Source of the DNA: Vibrio proteolyticus NBRC 13287
GTDB taxonomy: Bacteria; Pseudomonadota; Gammaproteobacteria; Enterobacterales; Vibrionaceae
DNA: 64,000 bases
Direction: 5' to 3'
Assembly (NCBI RefSeq): GCF_000467125.1
Contig: NZ_BATJ01000008.1
Coordinates: 163,035 to 227,034 of the forward strand
Part shown: positions 8,202-16,064 of the stretch, piece by piece
Numbering within the stretch: the stretch's first letter is position 1
Layout of the letters: each line of letters starts with the position of its first letter
The notes under the pieces: model-generated
What the model was told of the DNA's origin: nothing
Databases searched by the model: none
The model's input: the letters and a program-made list of their open reading frames with translations, nothing else
Program-made: the position numbers and the translations under genes

Positions 8202-9341
8202 TCAACAGACCCATTGTTTTTGACTCTTTCGATAACTGATCAGCGCAATGGCGCCCCACGCAAGTGTCAGCGCCCACAGTTGTGTGTATTCACTGGCAAC
8301 CTGATGCCAACTCGCGCCCATCTGGTTAAGTTTGAGGTAACCCTGAATCGCGACGGTACTTGGAAACAGGTGCGATACCCAGACAATCGGAGCCGGAATC
8401 GCTTCAACCGGCCAGATAAACCCAGCGGCAAACACCAGTGGCATTGAACTGATCAGGACGACCACAGTCACCAGTTCGCGCCGAGGTGTCACTGCGCCGA
8501 GCCAGATACCGATAAAGATGGTCGATAACAAGAAGGGCAGCAGCAGAGCCAGCAGTTGGCTGGCTTGAGCAAGTTGGCTGATACCGTGCATCGTAAAGCT
8601 GGCACCAAAATAATACATGCTCATGACGTAGTAGATGATGGTCAGCACTAAGGTTCTGGCGGTGATCAACATGGGGGCAGACACCCGGTTCCAGTATCCG
8701 TGACCGTATTTCTGTGTTCCCCCCATCAGGCCAGAAGCCATGGCCAGAGTTTGTTGTAGGATCAGGACAAACACCGCGGGCACCACGTAATCCACATAAC
8801 CGCCGCGTGGGTTAAAAGTCGGCTTCATGTTGAGCTTGACCGGTGCATACTGTTGACTGGCCAGCGACAACGGCTCGCCCTCTAATACCAGCCTCGACAC
8901 CTTCGCCTGTGCAGACAGGGTGCCGCCAGCTTCGGCCAGACCCTCGACGATGGTGCCATACACCAGAAAGTAGGACGCATCACCGGCGTAGGCGAGCGTT
9001 GGGCTGATTCCAAGCAGCAGATCGCGATAAAAATGTTCCGGTATCACCAATATGCCGCTGACCTTGCCCTCTAGAAACGCTTGTTCGGCACTGGCGATGG
9101 AGTCATCACGCTGGACAACCTCAACTTGTGATGTGGCGTCTACCATGCGTTCTAGTTGGTAGCTGGTCTGACTCTTATCCAGGTTAACGATACTGATCCG
9201 TTGTTGCTGAGGTACCTGTTTGGCATAGGGAAGTGGATAGAGAAACGAATAAAAGACCAGCCCGCCAAATATCGTCAGAACGACGGCAGGGTTCGTAAAC
9301 AAAGCTTTGCATTCGGCTTTCACCAGTTCAAAGAAACTCAT
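8202..9341 (-). CDS. ABC-2 type transporter permease (YhhJ-like), second of a pair
   Basis: This is a 379-residue permease with one N-terminal transmembrane helix, a periplasmic domain of about 150 residues, and a C-terminal block of five to six helices ending near residue 375. This is the ABC2_membrane_3 layout of YhhJ/YbhR-type exporters. It overlaps the upstream permease gene by 4 bp (ATGA), so the two are translationally coupled and probably form a heterodimer. No ATP-binding domain is fused to it or encoded nearby. Together with HlyD and TolC it should form a tripartite exporter; the substrate is unknown. Confidence 0.85.
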   Translation of the reverse strand: MSFFELVKAECKALFTNPAVVLTIFGGLVFYSFLYPLPYAKQVPQQQRISIVNLDKSQTSYQLERMVDATSQVEVVQRDDSIASAEQAFLEGKVSGILVIPEHFYRDLLLGISPTLAYAGDASYFLVYGTIVEGLAEAGGTLSAQAKVSRLVLEGEPLSLASQQYAPVKLNMKPTFNPRGGYVDYVVPAVFVLILQQTLAMASGLMGGTQKYGHGYWNRVSAPMLITARTLVLTIIYYVMSMYYFGASFTMHGISQLAQASQLLALLLPFLLSTIFIGIWLGAVTPRRELVTVVVLISSMPLVFAAGFIWPVEAIPAPIVWVSHLFPSTVAIQGYLKLNQMGASWHQVASEYTQLWALTLAWGAIALISYRKSQKQWVC

Positions 9342-10492
9342 ACAGACACTTCCTCCTGGCGCGCTTTCGCGAGATGTTTGCGAACGAACAGCAAAGTCAG
9401 CCCGAGCGGTACGACGTATCCCGCCATAGGCAATAGATGGTACAGAGACGTAAGTACGTCGGCGCCATAACTCACCTGTGCTACTTGAACTTCAATATAG
9501 TGACTGATGGGCAGCAGACTACGCCAGAACTGAGCGAGGCTGTTCATGTCGGTTGCCGGAAAGGTAATACCCATAAATGCCAGGCTGGGAGCGGTAAACG
9601 CGCCGCCAAGACTCAGTGCCCGGGCAGCGTCCAGCGTCATGAAGAAAAAGAAGCTTCCCATGATCATACAAGCTATCACGGTCACAAGCTGCGCCAGAAT
9701 CAAGGCACTCAGGCTGCCATGCATCGGCCATTCAATCAGTTGATAGAACCAGATGAGAAAAGCCACGCCTTGAGCCAGAAAGAGCGGGACATAGCCAGCC
9801 AGAGTTCTGGCGATAGTCGCAAGCGGCCGCTCACTCAGCCACGTGGTCAGGGCGACCGCACGCTGGTTGGCAGCAAGGATCAGTATGGTGCTGGCCACCA
9901 TACTAATTTGCCACAACGCGGGCACAATGGCGCCGATCAGAAACTGGGCATAGTTTGAGTTTTTATTGAACAGGGCAGTGATCTGAGTACGCACCGGCAA
10001 TGCCTGACCCATTGCACTGAGCGTGGTGGTGTTGCCTTTAGCCAGATTGCGCATCACATCAACTTTGGCGTTGAATGTGCCCTGAGCGGCAGCAACCGAG
10101 GATTTGATCAGCTTACCGACTAAGATGAACTGGCTGTTATAAAAAACAGAAACCTGGGGTGGCATGCTGCGGTATATGTCTTTGTCAAAATTGGCCGGGA
10201 TAATGACGTAAGCGTACACATCGCCCTGAATTAAGGCCTGACGTGCCTGAGCGACATCCTGAAACTGATAATCAACGCTCATGGCAGACGTTGCGTCATA
10301 GTCTCGACTGAGTGTACGGGACAGTGAGCTGTGTGAAAGGTCAACCACACCAATCGGCAAATCTCGGGCAATGCCATGAGAGAAAATCCACCATAGCATG
10401 ATTGCCAGCATGACCGGCACCCAGGTCAGGCAAGAGAGTAGCCATTTATCCCGTCTAAGCAGTTGCCGTTGGGAGGGAATGTGTAGATTCAT
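9338..10492 (-). CDS. ABC-2 type transporter permease (YhhJ-like), first of a pair
   Basis: This 384-residue permease has the same layout as its neighbour: an N-terminal helix (about residues 20-40), a large periplasmic domain, then five to six C-terminal helices. Its start lies 1 bp from the end of the HlyD gene. The pair resembles the two unlike permeases of YbhFSR-type exporters but lacks the nucleotide-binding subunit. Its probable role is export of a drug, solvent or metabolite across the envelope together with the adjacent adaptor and outer-membrane channel. Confidence 0.85.
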   Translation of the reverse strand: MNLHIPSQRQLLRRDKWLLSCLTWVPVMLAIMLWWIFSHGIARDLPIGVVDLSHSSLSRTLSRDYDATSAMSVDYQFQDVAQARQALIQGDVYAYVIIPANFDKDIYRSMPPQVSVFYNSQFILVGKLIKSSVAAAQGTFNAKVDVMRNLAKGNTTTLSAMGQALPVRTQITALFNKNSNYAQFLIGAIVPALWQISMVASTILILAANQRAVALTTWLSERPLATIARTLAGYVPLFLAQGVAFLIWFYQLIEWPMHGSLSALILAQLVTVIACMIMGSFFFFMTLDAARALSLGGAFTAPSLAFMGITFPATDMNSLAQFWRSLLPISHYIEVQVAQVSYGADVLTSLYHLLPMAGYVVPLGLTLLFVRKHLAKARQEEVSV

Positions 10493-10493
10493 C

Positions 10494-11468
10494 TTACAGA
10501 CTTACCACGACACTCATGCCCATGCGCAGATTTTTCACTGGCGTGATCGGCCGGGCTTCTACTTCAAAAGTACGTAGGTCAAAACCCTGGGAAGCGTCGG
10601 TGGAACGCCAGGTTGCAAAGTCGCCCATCGCGGCAATGTGGCTGACCTTAAAGGTGAGTTCTTTATCCAGCGCCGGCAAATAAGCGGTGAATTCAGTGCC
10701 TTTTTCAAAATGCTTCAGTTGATCTTCTCGCACATTCAACACGGCCCATGAGTCTTGTGTATCAATAACCGTCACTACAGGGAATCCCTGTGGTGCAAGT
10801 TCGCCACTACGCAGCAAAACTTGCGATACCTCACCATCAAACCAACTGGCAATTTTGGTGTCTTCAGCAATGGCCTGTACTTCAGCCACGGCGCCAGCAG
10901 CGGCTTTGGCTTTTTCGGCGGCAGCAGTTTTGATCTCTTCTCGCGCGCCTTCTTTAGCAAGATTGTACATTTGCAGCGCAGCACTCTCTGTGTATTTGGC
11001 TGCTTGCCACTGCGTGAGGGCCTCATCGCGTTTTTGTTCCGCCACGACGCCTTCGTTATACAAGTTGTTGATTCGCAGGTAGGTCTTCTCAGCCAGCAGC
11101 GCCGCGGCTTTGGCTTTTTGCCACTGATCCTGCGCGGCACGAATCTGTTGTTCGCGCGTGCCGTTTTCTGCTTCTTCCGCCAGAGCGCCAGCGGCTCTCT
11201 GGCCCGCCACGGCTTGTTCGAGCTTGGCTTCAATCTCTGGGCTGTGGATGGTGAAGATCAACTGACCTTGTTTAATCTCATCTCCTTTGCGAACCAAAAC
11301 CTGATCAATACGGCCAGCAACTTTGGAGGAAATGCTGTACTGCTGCGATTCAATTTGCCCCTGAAGGCGTACAGGCTCGGGTTGGTACGCCTGATAAAAA
11401 CTGTAGCCAATCCACGCAGTCAGAGCGATGGCGGAGACGGCAATAATAGTCGGTTTTACGAGTTTCAT
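10494..11468 (-). CDS. HlyD-family periplasmic adaptor (membrane fusion protein)
   Basis: A 324-residue adaptor has one N-terminal membrane anchor (about residues 8-27), a biotinyl/lipoyl half-motif (GRIDQVLVRKGDEIKQGQ), a long alanine-rich coiled-coil hairpin (about 75-195) and a C-terminal beta-barrel. This is the YhiI/YbhG class of membrane fusion proteins, which bridge inner-membrane permeases to TolC. It is the second gene of the leftward operon, 7 bp after the TolC-family gene. Confidence 0.9.
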   Translation of the reverse strand: MKLVKPTIIAVSAIALTAWIGYSFYQAYQPEPVRLQGQIESQQYSISSKVAGRIDQVLVRKGDEIKQGQLIFTIHSPEIEAKLEQAVAGQRAAGALAEEAENGTREQQIRAAQDQWQKAKAAALLAEKTYLRINNLYNEGVVAEQKRDEALTQWQAAKYTESAALQMYNLAKEGAREEIKTAAAEKAKAAAGAVAEVQAIAEDTKIASWFDGEVSQVLLRSGELAPQGFPVVTVIDTQDSWAVLNVREDQLKHFEKGTEFTAYLPALDKELTFKVSHIAAMGDFATWRSTDASQGFDLRTFEVEARPITPVKNLRMGMSVVVSL

Positions 11469-11475
11469 TTTCCAC

Positions 11476-12891
11476 CTATTGATTCATTTGACTTGGCTGA
11501 ATTGCGGATTGTTGGTACTGGTCGAACGCGTTCATTTCGCTTGATAACGCCAGCAACCGGGTAAGGGATAACAAATAATTGAAGCTGGCGGCAGATTGCT
11601 GGGTTCGTACACTCGCAAGGTATAGCTCGGCGTCGACCACATCGAGTGAGGTCGACAGCCCTTGTGAGAAAGCTTTCTGGCGCAGTTTGAGGTTTTCCTG
11701 AGCCAGTTGGATACTGGAGTTCAGACCTTTGACTTCTTCTTGAGCTTGTTCAGCCTCCAGGTACGTTTTTTTCACCAACACTTTAAGATCCTGCTGAGCC
11801 TGAGCTTTAAGGTAGCGAACCTGAGAGACCGCATTATTAGCCGCTTTTACTTGTTCACTCCGGCCAGACGATTCAATCAGAGGAATACTGACACCAACAC
11901 CGACCAGCCAATCCGGTTTTAATTGACTGGCAAGCGAGTCATCTTCATACAAGTTGTAATCACCGTACAGGTAGACCTCAGGGTAGTACTTCCCTTTTTC
12001 CGCTTTGATCAGGCTGCTGGCTTGCTTCTCTTTGGCATCCAGTAAGGAAAGCCCCGGGTAGGTATTTAAGGTTTGATCCACAAATGCGTTCAGTGGCGGT
12101 AAGTTGTCGTTGATAAACAATGCGCCACTTGGCTCGACGGTATCGTCCTGATTGAGGATTTGAGTTAGCGCTGCCTGGGCGATATCGAGGTTTTTTTGTG
12201 CCTTTTTACGCTCTACCGTCGCTTTGTCTAACGAGGCTTCAGCTTGAAGTCTTTCAACGTGAGCGATTTGGCCTTGTTGTTCTAGTTTAAGCGCATTGTC
12301 TCTGTGTCGCGTCAGCCCTTTCTCTACAGCTAAGCGTGTGTCGAGCACATCTTTGGCCAGCAGAACGCTAAAATAGTATTTGCTCAGGTCTTCATAGCGG
12401 GCCTGAGTTTCCATCTTCAGTTCACTTTGTGCTTCTTCTTTCCGACCTTCTGCAGCAGATTGCGCGGCTGAGATGCGTCCACCCGTAAAAATTGGCCAGA
12501 TCGCCCGGATAGAAGAGGTGAAAATCTCTCGTTCAGTGATCGTCGATGTGACGGACCCTAAGTCCGATAGGATAGGGCCTAATATGGGGGCCAGCGTCGG
12601 CGGCACATTAATGCTCTCACCTGTGCTGTCAAACAACTGTTTGCCAGAGACTTTAATGTCATCATCAAGTACCGTGTAGTTCGCACCCAACGTGATTTGA
12701 GGTAGATTCAGGTTTCCGGTTGCGTTTTGTAGATTCTGGTAGCGCTCAACATTGGAGCGCTGCGCGGCAAGCGAATTGTTTTCCTGCTGAAGAAGTTGCC
12801 AGGCCTGATCAAAGCTGATGGCTGCGGCAAACGCAGACGAACTGGCCAGCCACAAGCCTCCGGCGAGCACTGCTAATGGACGAATTTTCAT
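11476..12891 (-). CDS. TolC-family outer membrane efflux channel
   Basis: This is a 471-residue OEP-family protein. A signal peptide ends near AFAAAISFDQAW. Two repeats of long helices alternate with beta-strands, as in TolC/NodT-like channels. It is the first gene of the efflux operon, so the adaptor and both permeases are likely expressed with their own channel. A second TolC-family gene at 60749 is linked to the adhesin and is clearly different. A palindromic operator candidate lies 29 bp upstream of its start. Confidence 0.9.
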   Translation of the reverse strand: MKIRPLAVLAGGLWLASSSAFAAAISFDQAWQLLQQENNSLAAQRSNVERYQNLQNATGNLNLPQITLGANYTVLDDDIKVSGKQLFDSTGESINVPPTLAPILGPILSDLGSVTSTITEREIFTSSIRAIWPIFTGGRISAAQSAAEGRKEEAQSELKMETQARYEDLSKYYFSVLLAKDVLDTRLAVEKGLTRHRDNALKLEQQGQIAHVERLQAEASLDKATVERKKAQKNLDIAQAALTQILNQDDTVEPSGALFINDNLPPLNAFVDQTLNTYPGLSLLDAKEKQASSLIKAEKGKYYPEVYLYGDYNLYEDDSLASQLKPDWLVGVGVSIPLIESSGRSEQVKAANNAVSQVRYLKAQAQQDLKVLVKKTYLEAEQAQEEVKGLNSSIQLAQENLKLRQKAFSQGLSTSLDVVDAELYLASVRTQQSAASFNYLLSLTRLLALSSEMNAFDQYQQSAIQPSQMNQ

Positions 12892-12919
12892 AAAAACCGT
12901 TCTGACTCAATATGATTTT

Positions 12920-12937
12920 TTAGAGTCTATACTCTAA
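12920..12937. promoter_or_regulatory. Candidate operator palindrome before the efflux operon
   Basis: TTAGAGT (12920-12926) and ACTCTAA (12931-12937) form a perfect inverted repeat with a 4-nt spacer, 29-46 bp upstream of the TolC-family start codon. The position suits an operator overlapping the promoter, as for TetR- or MarR-type regulators. No regulator gene is adjacent, so the protein that would bind is unknown. Confidence 0.5.
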
Positions 12938-13067
12938 GGTTTTATTCAACAACGATTTTATAATTTAATCCTTAGGTAAGTCTAGGGTTGATTTTAGGAT
13001 GTAAATTTAATTTAAAATCAATGTGTTATGTTGATATAGGCCAGGTTTGGCTAGGTAGGCCTAATCA

Positions 13068-13511
13068 TTATGTTTTTGGATCCGCTTTATTATTGCCCCT
13101 ATATACATAAACTTCTTTATCAAGCACCCACTGGAATGTTGTTTTTATATCGACCGTACGTTCAAGTACATATCCGTGGCTCAGTAAGTTTTCGACGATC
13201 AATGGTTTGCCAATTATGGCTATCACGACTCCGAATAGAGCCGTGTAGATAGGGATGTAGGTGCCTATGATTTTTTTAGTTTTACTAGATAAGTTGATTT
13301 TCTTCCTAATTGGAAGGCTAATTAATCCCAATAGTGCAAGTAGCCATATTGAGGTGAGCAAGGGAAGCACGCCGAAAATATAGCTAACTTCGACTTCATT
13401 TTTTGTCAAAAAGACACTCGCGTATAGACTTTCAGCCATTTCATACATTCCAAAAGGAATGATGGTCACTATGACTGCAGATCCAATAACAAACAGTATT
13501 TTGTCAACCAT
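13068..13511 (-). CDS. Small membrane protein, putative immunity protein (paralogue of 14064-14492)
   Basis: A 147-residue protein has about three transmembrane helices (roughly residues 5-30, 45-66, 80-103) and a short soluble C-terminus. It is clearly paralogous to the gene at 14064: both start with a MV(D/N)K segment and share PFG(M/L)Y, EVSY, an RKKINLS/KRKISLS element and a HGY motif after the last helix. The pattern resembles DUF1240-type membrane proteins, from memory. Its position downstream of a putative membrane toxin, in tandem with a paralogue, suggests an immunity function. That role is inference. The region is AT-rich compared with its flanks. Confidence 0.6.
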   Translation of the reverse strand: MVDKILFVIGSAVIVTIIPFGMYEMAESLYASVFLTKNEVEVSYIFGVLPLLTSIWLLALLGLISLPIRKKINLSSKTKKIIGTYIPIYTALFGVVIAIIGKPLIVENLLSHGYVLERTVDIKTTFQWVLDKEVYVYRGNNKADPKT

Positions 13512-13536
13512 TAATTAACCATGGCTTCGTGTACTT

Positions 13537-13980
13537 TTACTCGTTGTGTTTTTGCTTGAGCTTCGCCAATTCTTGGCATTCATCTGCTGTTGTTGCGTAG
13601 GTTGCACTAGAGTAGCGGCGTGATGAGCGGGAAAGGTCTTCACACTGTACATAACCATGTGCTTTACTTTCCAATTGGTACTTCAAAACGCCAGCTAATG
13701 CTGGTGATAATACAGCTGCATTAATTAGTATCGAACTTACATAAATACGGTTGAAATGAGATTGACGCCAACTGCCTTTCGTCACTATCGACATGGACAA
13801 TGCTGAGATGCCAAGAAAAAACACACCAAACATAGCCCACAGTGAGATGAATCCGCGTATCACTACATAGTTTGCATCTTCGTCAAACAACGTACTAAAG
13901 TTCTTAACAAGAAAAATAGTGGAGATAACGATGATGCCTACAGAGAGAAAAAATCGGAGTATGCGAATAAAACTGGTCAT
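13537..13980 (-). CDS. Small membrane protein, putative immunity-like
   Basis: This 147-residue protein has three hydrophobic segments (about residues 8-28, 45-68, 80-100), then a polar C-terminus with two cysteines. It shares little sequence with its two neighbours but has the same size, topology and a HGY motif just after the last helix, so it may be a distant family member. AAAGG in the 10 bp upstream is the ribosome site. Immediately upstream of that sits a five-copy 8-bp repeat. No function can be assigned beyond likely inner-membrane location. Confidence 0.55.
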   Translation of the reverse strand: MTSFIRILRFFLSVGIIVISTIFLVKNFSTLFDEDANYVVIRGFISLWAMFGVFFLGISALSMSIVTKGSWRQSHFNRIYVSSILINAAVLSPALAGVLKYQLESKAHGYVQCEDLSRSSRRYSSATYATTADECQELAKLKQKHNE

Positions 13981-14000
13981 TGAGCTAACCTTTCAAATTG

Positions 14001-14040
14001 CTTAATTGCTTAATTGCTTAATTGCTTAATTGCTTAATTG
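14001..14040. repeat. Octanucleotide microsatellite, 5 copies of CTTAATTG
   Basis: Five perfect head-to-tail copies of an 8-bp unit fill 14001-14040, with partial copies on both edges. The tract lies between two small membrane-protein genes, about 20-60 bp upstream of the start at 13980 and just outside its ribosome-binding site. The upstream frame is closed by a stop codon at 13993-13995, so the repeat is non-coding. Copy-number changes would alter promoter or leader spacing rather than reading frame. Confidence 0.9.
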
Positions 14041-14063
14041 CTTTAGTGAGCTGTGGCAATTTG

Positions 14064-14492
14064 TCAAAGGCCTGTATTTTTCTTTTCAAGCACGTAGATA
14101 TCAGTATCTGGTCGCCAAGGAGCAGAAGCTCTAATTGTCTCTTTCAACTGATATCCGTGGTCAATTAAATAATTAACCATCGCTGGTTTTAAGTAGTACC
14201 CCATGAGTACGGAGATGATTAAAGCTCCCAATGGCATATACACACCCAACGTTTTTTTTCCTAGGTCAGAAAGGCTTATTTTCCTTTTAGAAAGCAAAGA
14301 AAAATTCCCTATGATAACGATGGATATAAGCCAAATAATAATAGGAGATATGGCAAAAAAGTAGCTCACTTCGATGATACTGCTGTTAAGTGAGTACACA
14401 TTGTAGATATCCTCAAAACTTAGGTACAATCCAAAAGGCAGTCCAAATATACATAATAATGCGCCACATAAATAAGACAGTTTGTTAACCAT
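14064..14492 (-). CDS. Small membrane protein, putative immunity protein next to the toxin-like gene
   Basis: About 142 residues with three hydrophobic segments and a short C-terminal tail, paralogous to the gene at 13068. I choose the ATG at 14492 (MVNKLSYL) because it aligns with the paralogue's MVDK start; an ATG at 14501 would add three residues. The start overlaps the stop of the upstream 356-residue gene by 8 bp, implying translational coupling, as is common for effector-immunity pairs. It is probably an inner-membrane protein; the immunity role is inference. Confidence 0.6.
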   Translation of the reverse strand: MVNKLSYLCGALLCIFGLPFGLYLSFEDIYNVYSLNSSIIEVSYFFAISPIIIWLISIVIIGNFSLLSKRKISLSDLGKKTLGVYMPLGALIISVLMGYYLKPAMVNYLIDHGYQLKETIRASAPWRPDTDIYVLEKKNTGL

Positions 14493-15555
14493 TGGTTGCA
14501 CTCTTCAATCCGTTTACAATTTGATCCTCTACTTTAAAGGACTCCCAAAGTTCACCAATTACCCAATCTACACCTACCCATAAAAGAACACCTGCTAAAA
14601 TGGGCATCGTAATACCAAGCGCAACAGTGAGGCTTAGTAGGTAGGTACTTGAAACTAGAACGGCCATAGCCTTAAATAGGTCACTGCCTACGTTTCCAAA
14701 CCAATCCACTAAGTGATAATCGTCATTAAACACAAGCTCGTTGGTGTTAATGGCTGCCGATACTATGAGCGTAATAACAGCACCTTGCCTAAAGCCCTTG
14801 ACGGTATCTTGTGCAAGCGTACCGAGCTGTTTGATTGTTGGGTTCGAGATTAAGTATGGGTGATTTTTCTTAATGTTGAGTCCATTTACCACGGCGTAAT
14901 GCATTTTCCCGTCATTCCAAAGACTAGAAATAATGATTCGCTCTTTGCCTTTAGTGTCAACATATTGCTTTACAGTGACTCCCAAGCTACCTAACGCTTT
15001 TGAAACCTTGGCCGCGGCTACTAGCCCAACACCAATATCAACTTTAGAGTGTATATCCTCTAAGAGCTTCAATGTCTCAGTTCCGACAGTTTCACCTTCT
15101 TCATTTTTTTGCTTCCAAAGGTTTAATGCACATCGTGCTGCATCATCGACTGTCAGTATGCAAGTTTGAACGTGTCGTTCCTCCAAATATTTTTTCAAAT
15201 CTTCTTTGAGGTTTTTATTCCATTCCTGCTCTGTGAAATCGTAGGCGCTTTGACCTGCACTGGTGGAATTCGATGAACTGTTTGAGAGCTTAGAGTATTG
15301 AGTTTCACGCTCTTGTCTTAGTTGCTCTATGCGTGCTCGTTGTTCTTGACGCTTTGCTTCCTGTTGCTTTTGTAATGGTGACCTAAGAGGGTTGACATTC
15401 ATGGCCTGCTTTTCTGGTGACTGAGCATGAAATTGAGAAACTGCCTCATCGTAAGACATTCCCTTATACCCTTCGTCGTTTTCCCAGAAAACAGAATGTG
15501 GTGGGGGAAATGGATAACCCATTTCATCATGTTTAGCTGCTCTATCTTTGGTCAT
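14485..15555 (-). CDS. Putative membrane-targeting toxin or T6SS effector
   Basis: I do not recognise a named family for this 356-residue protein. Residues 1-60 are polar and proline-rich (FPPPHSVFW). Residues 60-100 form a Gln/Arg/Glu-rich helix. A globular middle follows, and the C-terminal third contains hydrophobic segments around residues 255-275 and 290-340 (LLSLTVALGITMPILAGV is part of the last). There is no signal peptide. A soluble N-terminus with a C-terminal hydrophobic hairpin, followed by tandem small membrane proteins, is the layout of pore-forming bacteriocins and of membrane-disrupting T6SS effectors. No MIX, PAAR, VgrG or Rhs element is visible. It is separated from the T6SS cluster by the tct operon, so linkage to T6SS is speculative. 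Confidence 0.55.
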   Translation of the reverse strand: MTKDRAAKHDEMGYPFPPPHSVFWENDEGYKGMSYDEAVSQFHAQSPEKQAMNVNPLRSPLQKQQEAKRQEQRARIEQLRQERETQYSKLSNSSSNSTSAGQSAYDFTEQEWNKNLKEDLKKYLEERHVQTCILTVDDAARCALNLWKQKNEEGETVGTETLKLLEDIHSKVDIGVGLVAAAKVSKALGSLGVTVKQYVDTKGKERIIISSLWNDGKMHYAVVNGLNIKKNHPYLISNPTIKQLGTLAQDTVKGFRQGAVITLIVSAAINTNELVFNDDYHLVDWFGNVGSDLFKAMAVLVSSTYLLSLTVALGITMPILAGVLLWVGVDWVIGELWESFKVEDQIVNGLKSATNG

Positions 15556-16021
15556 TGCTACACTCTACGTATTACAAACTGCAATGGCGTTATTTTAACT
15601 CTAAGTCACTTCTTGGTGGGGTAGTAAAAAAGAGCAATTTGCTAGTTATTTTGCCATAAAAAATAATGATGGGATTAATATCACATTTTTCTCAATACTT
15701 AGGGATTTTGTACTGATAAACATAATTGCATCTTAGTAGCTTAGGCCTGAATTGAATCTGGCTTTTTATATATAGCTGATCCAGGGAATGAACGTTTGTA
15801 GAAGCTGTCCCGCTTCATGCCCAAATTACAGGGTTCTTTACAACCGATACTTAGGATATCTGATCACCTAAAACAGAGTGTTCCATGGTGGTAAAGGGCA
15901 ACAAGGGTAAAATAATGTGTCCAGATATTTAGACAGTTCCTTTAAGTTCTATCGAAACACGTGACAACGTCCGTATTTGTTTGAGTGTCCTTGAGCGAGG
16001 TGAGCTGACAACAAGACTAAA
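15556..16021. other. Gene-poor gap between the toxin-like island and tct
   Basis: About 470 bp of AT-rich sequence with no convincing gene on either strand. The first part should contain the promoter of the leftward toxin-like operon. The stretch around 15930-15960 (TGTCCAGATATTTAGACAG) is a short imperfect inverted repeat of the kind seen at insertion-sequence ends, but no transposase fragment accompanies it. The gap marks the edge of the likely acquired island. Confidence 0.5.
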
Positions 16022-16050
16022 AATTTACCAAAGAAAAAGAGAAAAGGCCC
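16022..16050 (-). terminator. Rho-independent terminator of tctCBA
   Basis: On the leftward strand, AGGCCC (16045-16050) and GGGCCT (16035-16040) flank a TCCG loop and are followed by a long T/C-rich run. It lies 15 bp past the tctA stop. Confidence 0.8.
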
Positions 16051-16064
16051 CGGAGGGCCTGAGT

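Noticed and set aside
10755..11564. A 269-residue ORF antisense to the HlyD gene
   Set aside because: It is a long shadow frame opposite the alanine-rich coiled coil of HlyD. The HlyD frame has clear family motifs and operon context; the antisense product matches nothing recognisable.
15760..15870. A short leftward frame with MKRDSFYKRSF that looked like an AlpA or helix-turn-helix remnant
   Set aside because: Only about 25 residues from the ATG, closed by a stop just upstream, and no convincing match to a known excisionase pattern.
15930..15960. Insertion-sequence end
   Set aside because: A short imperfect inverted repeat is present, but there is no transposase fragment, target duplication or second end, so it is only mentioned within the gap.
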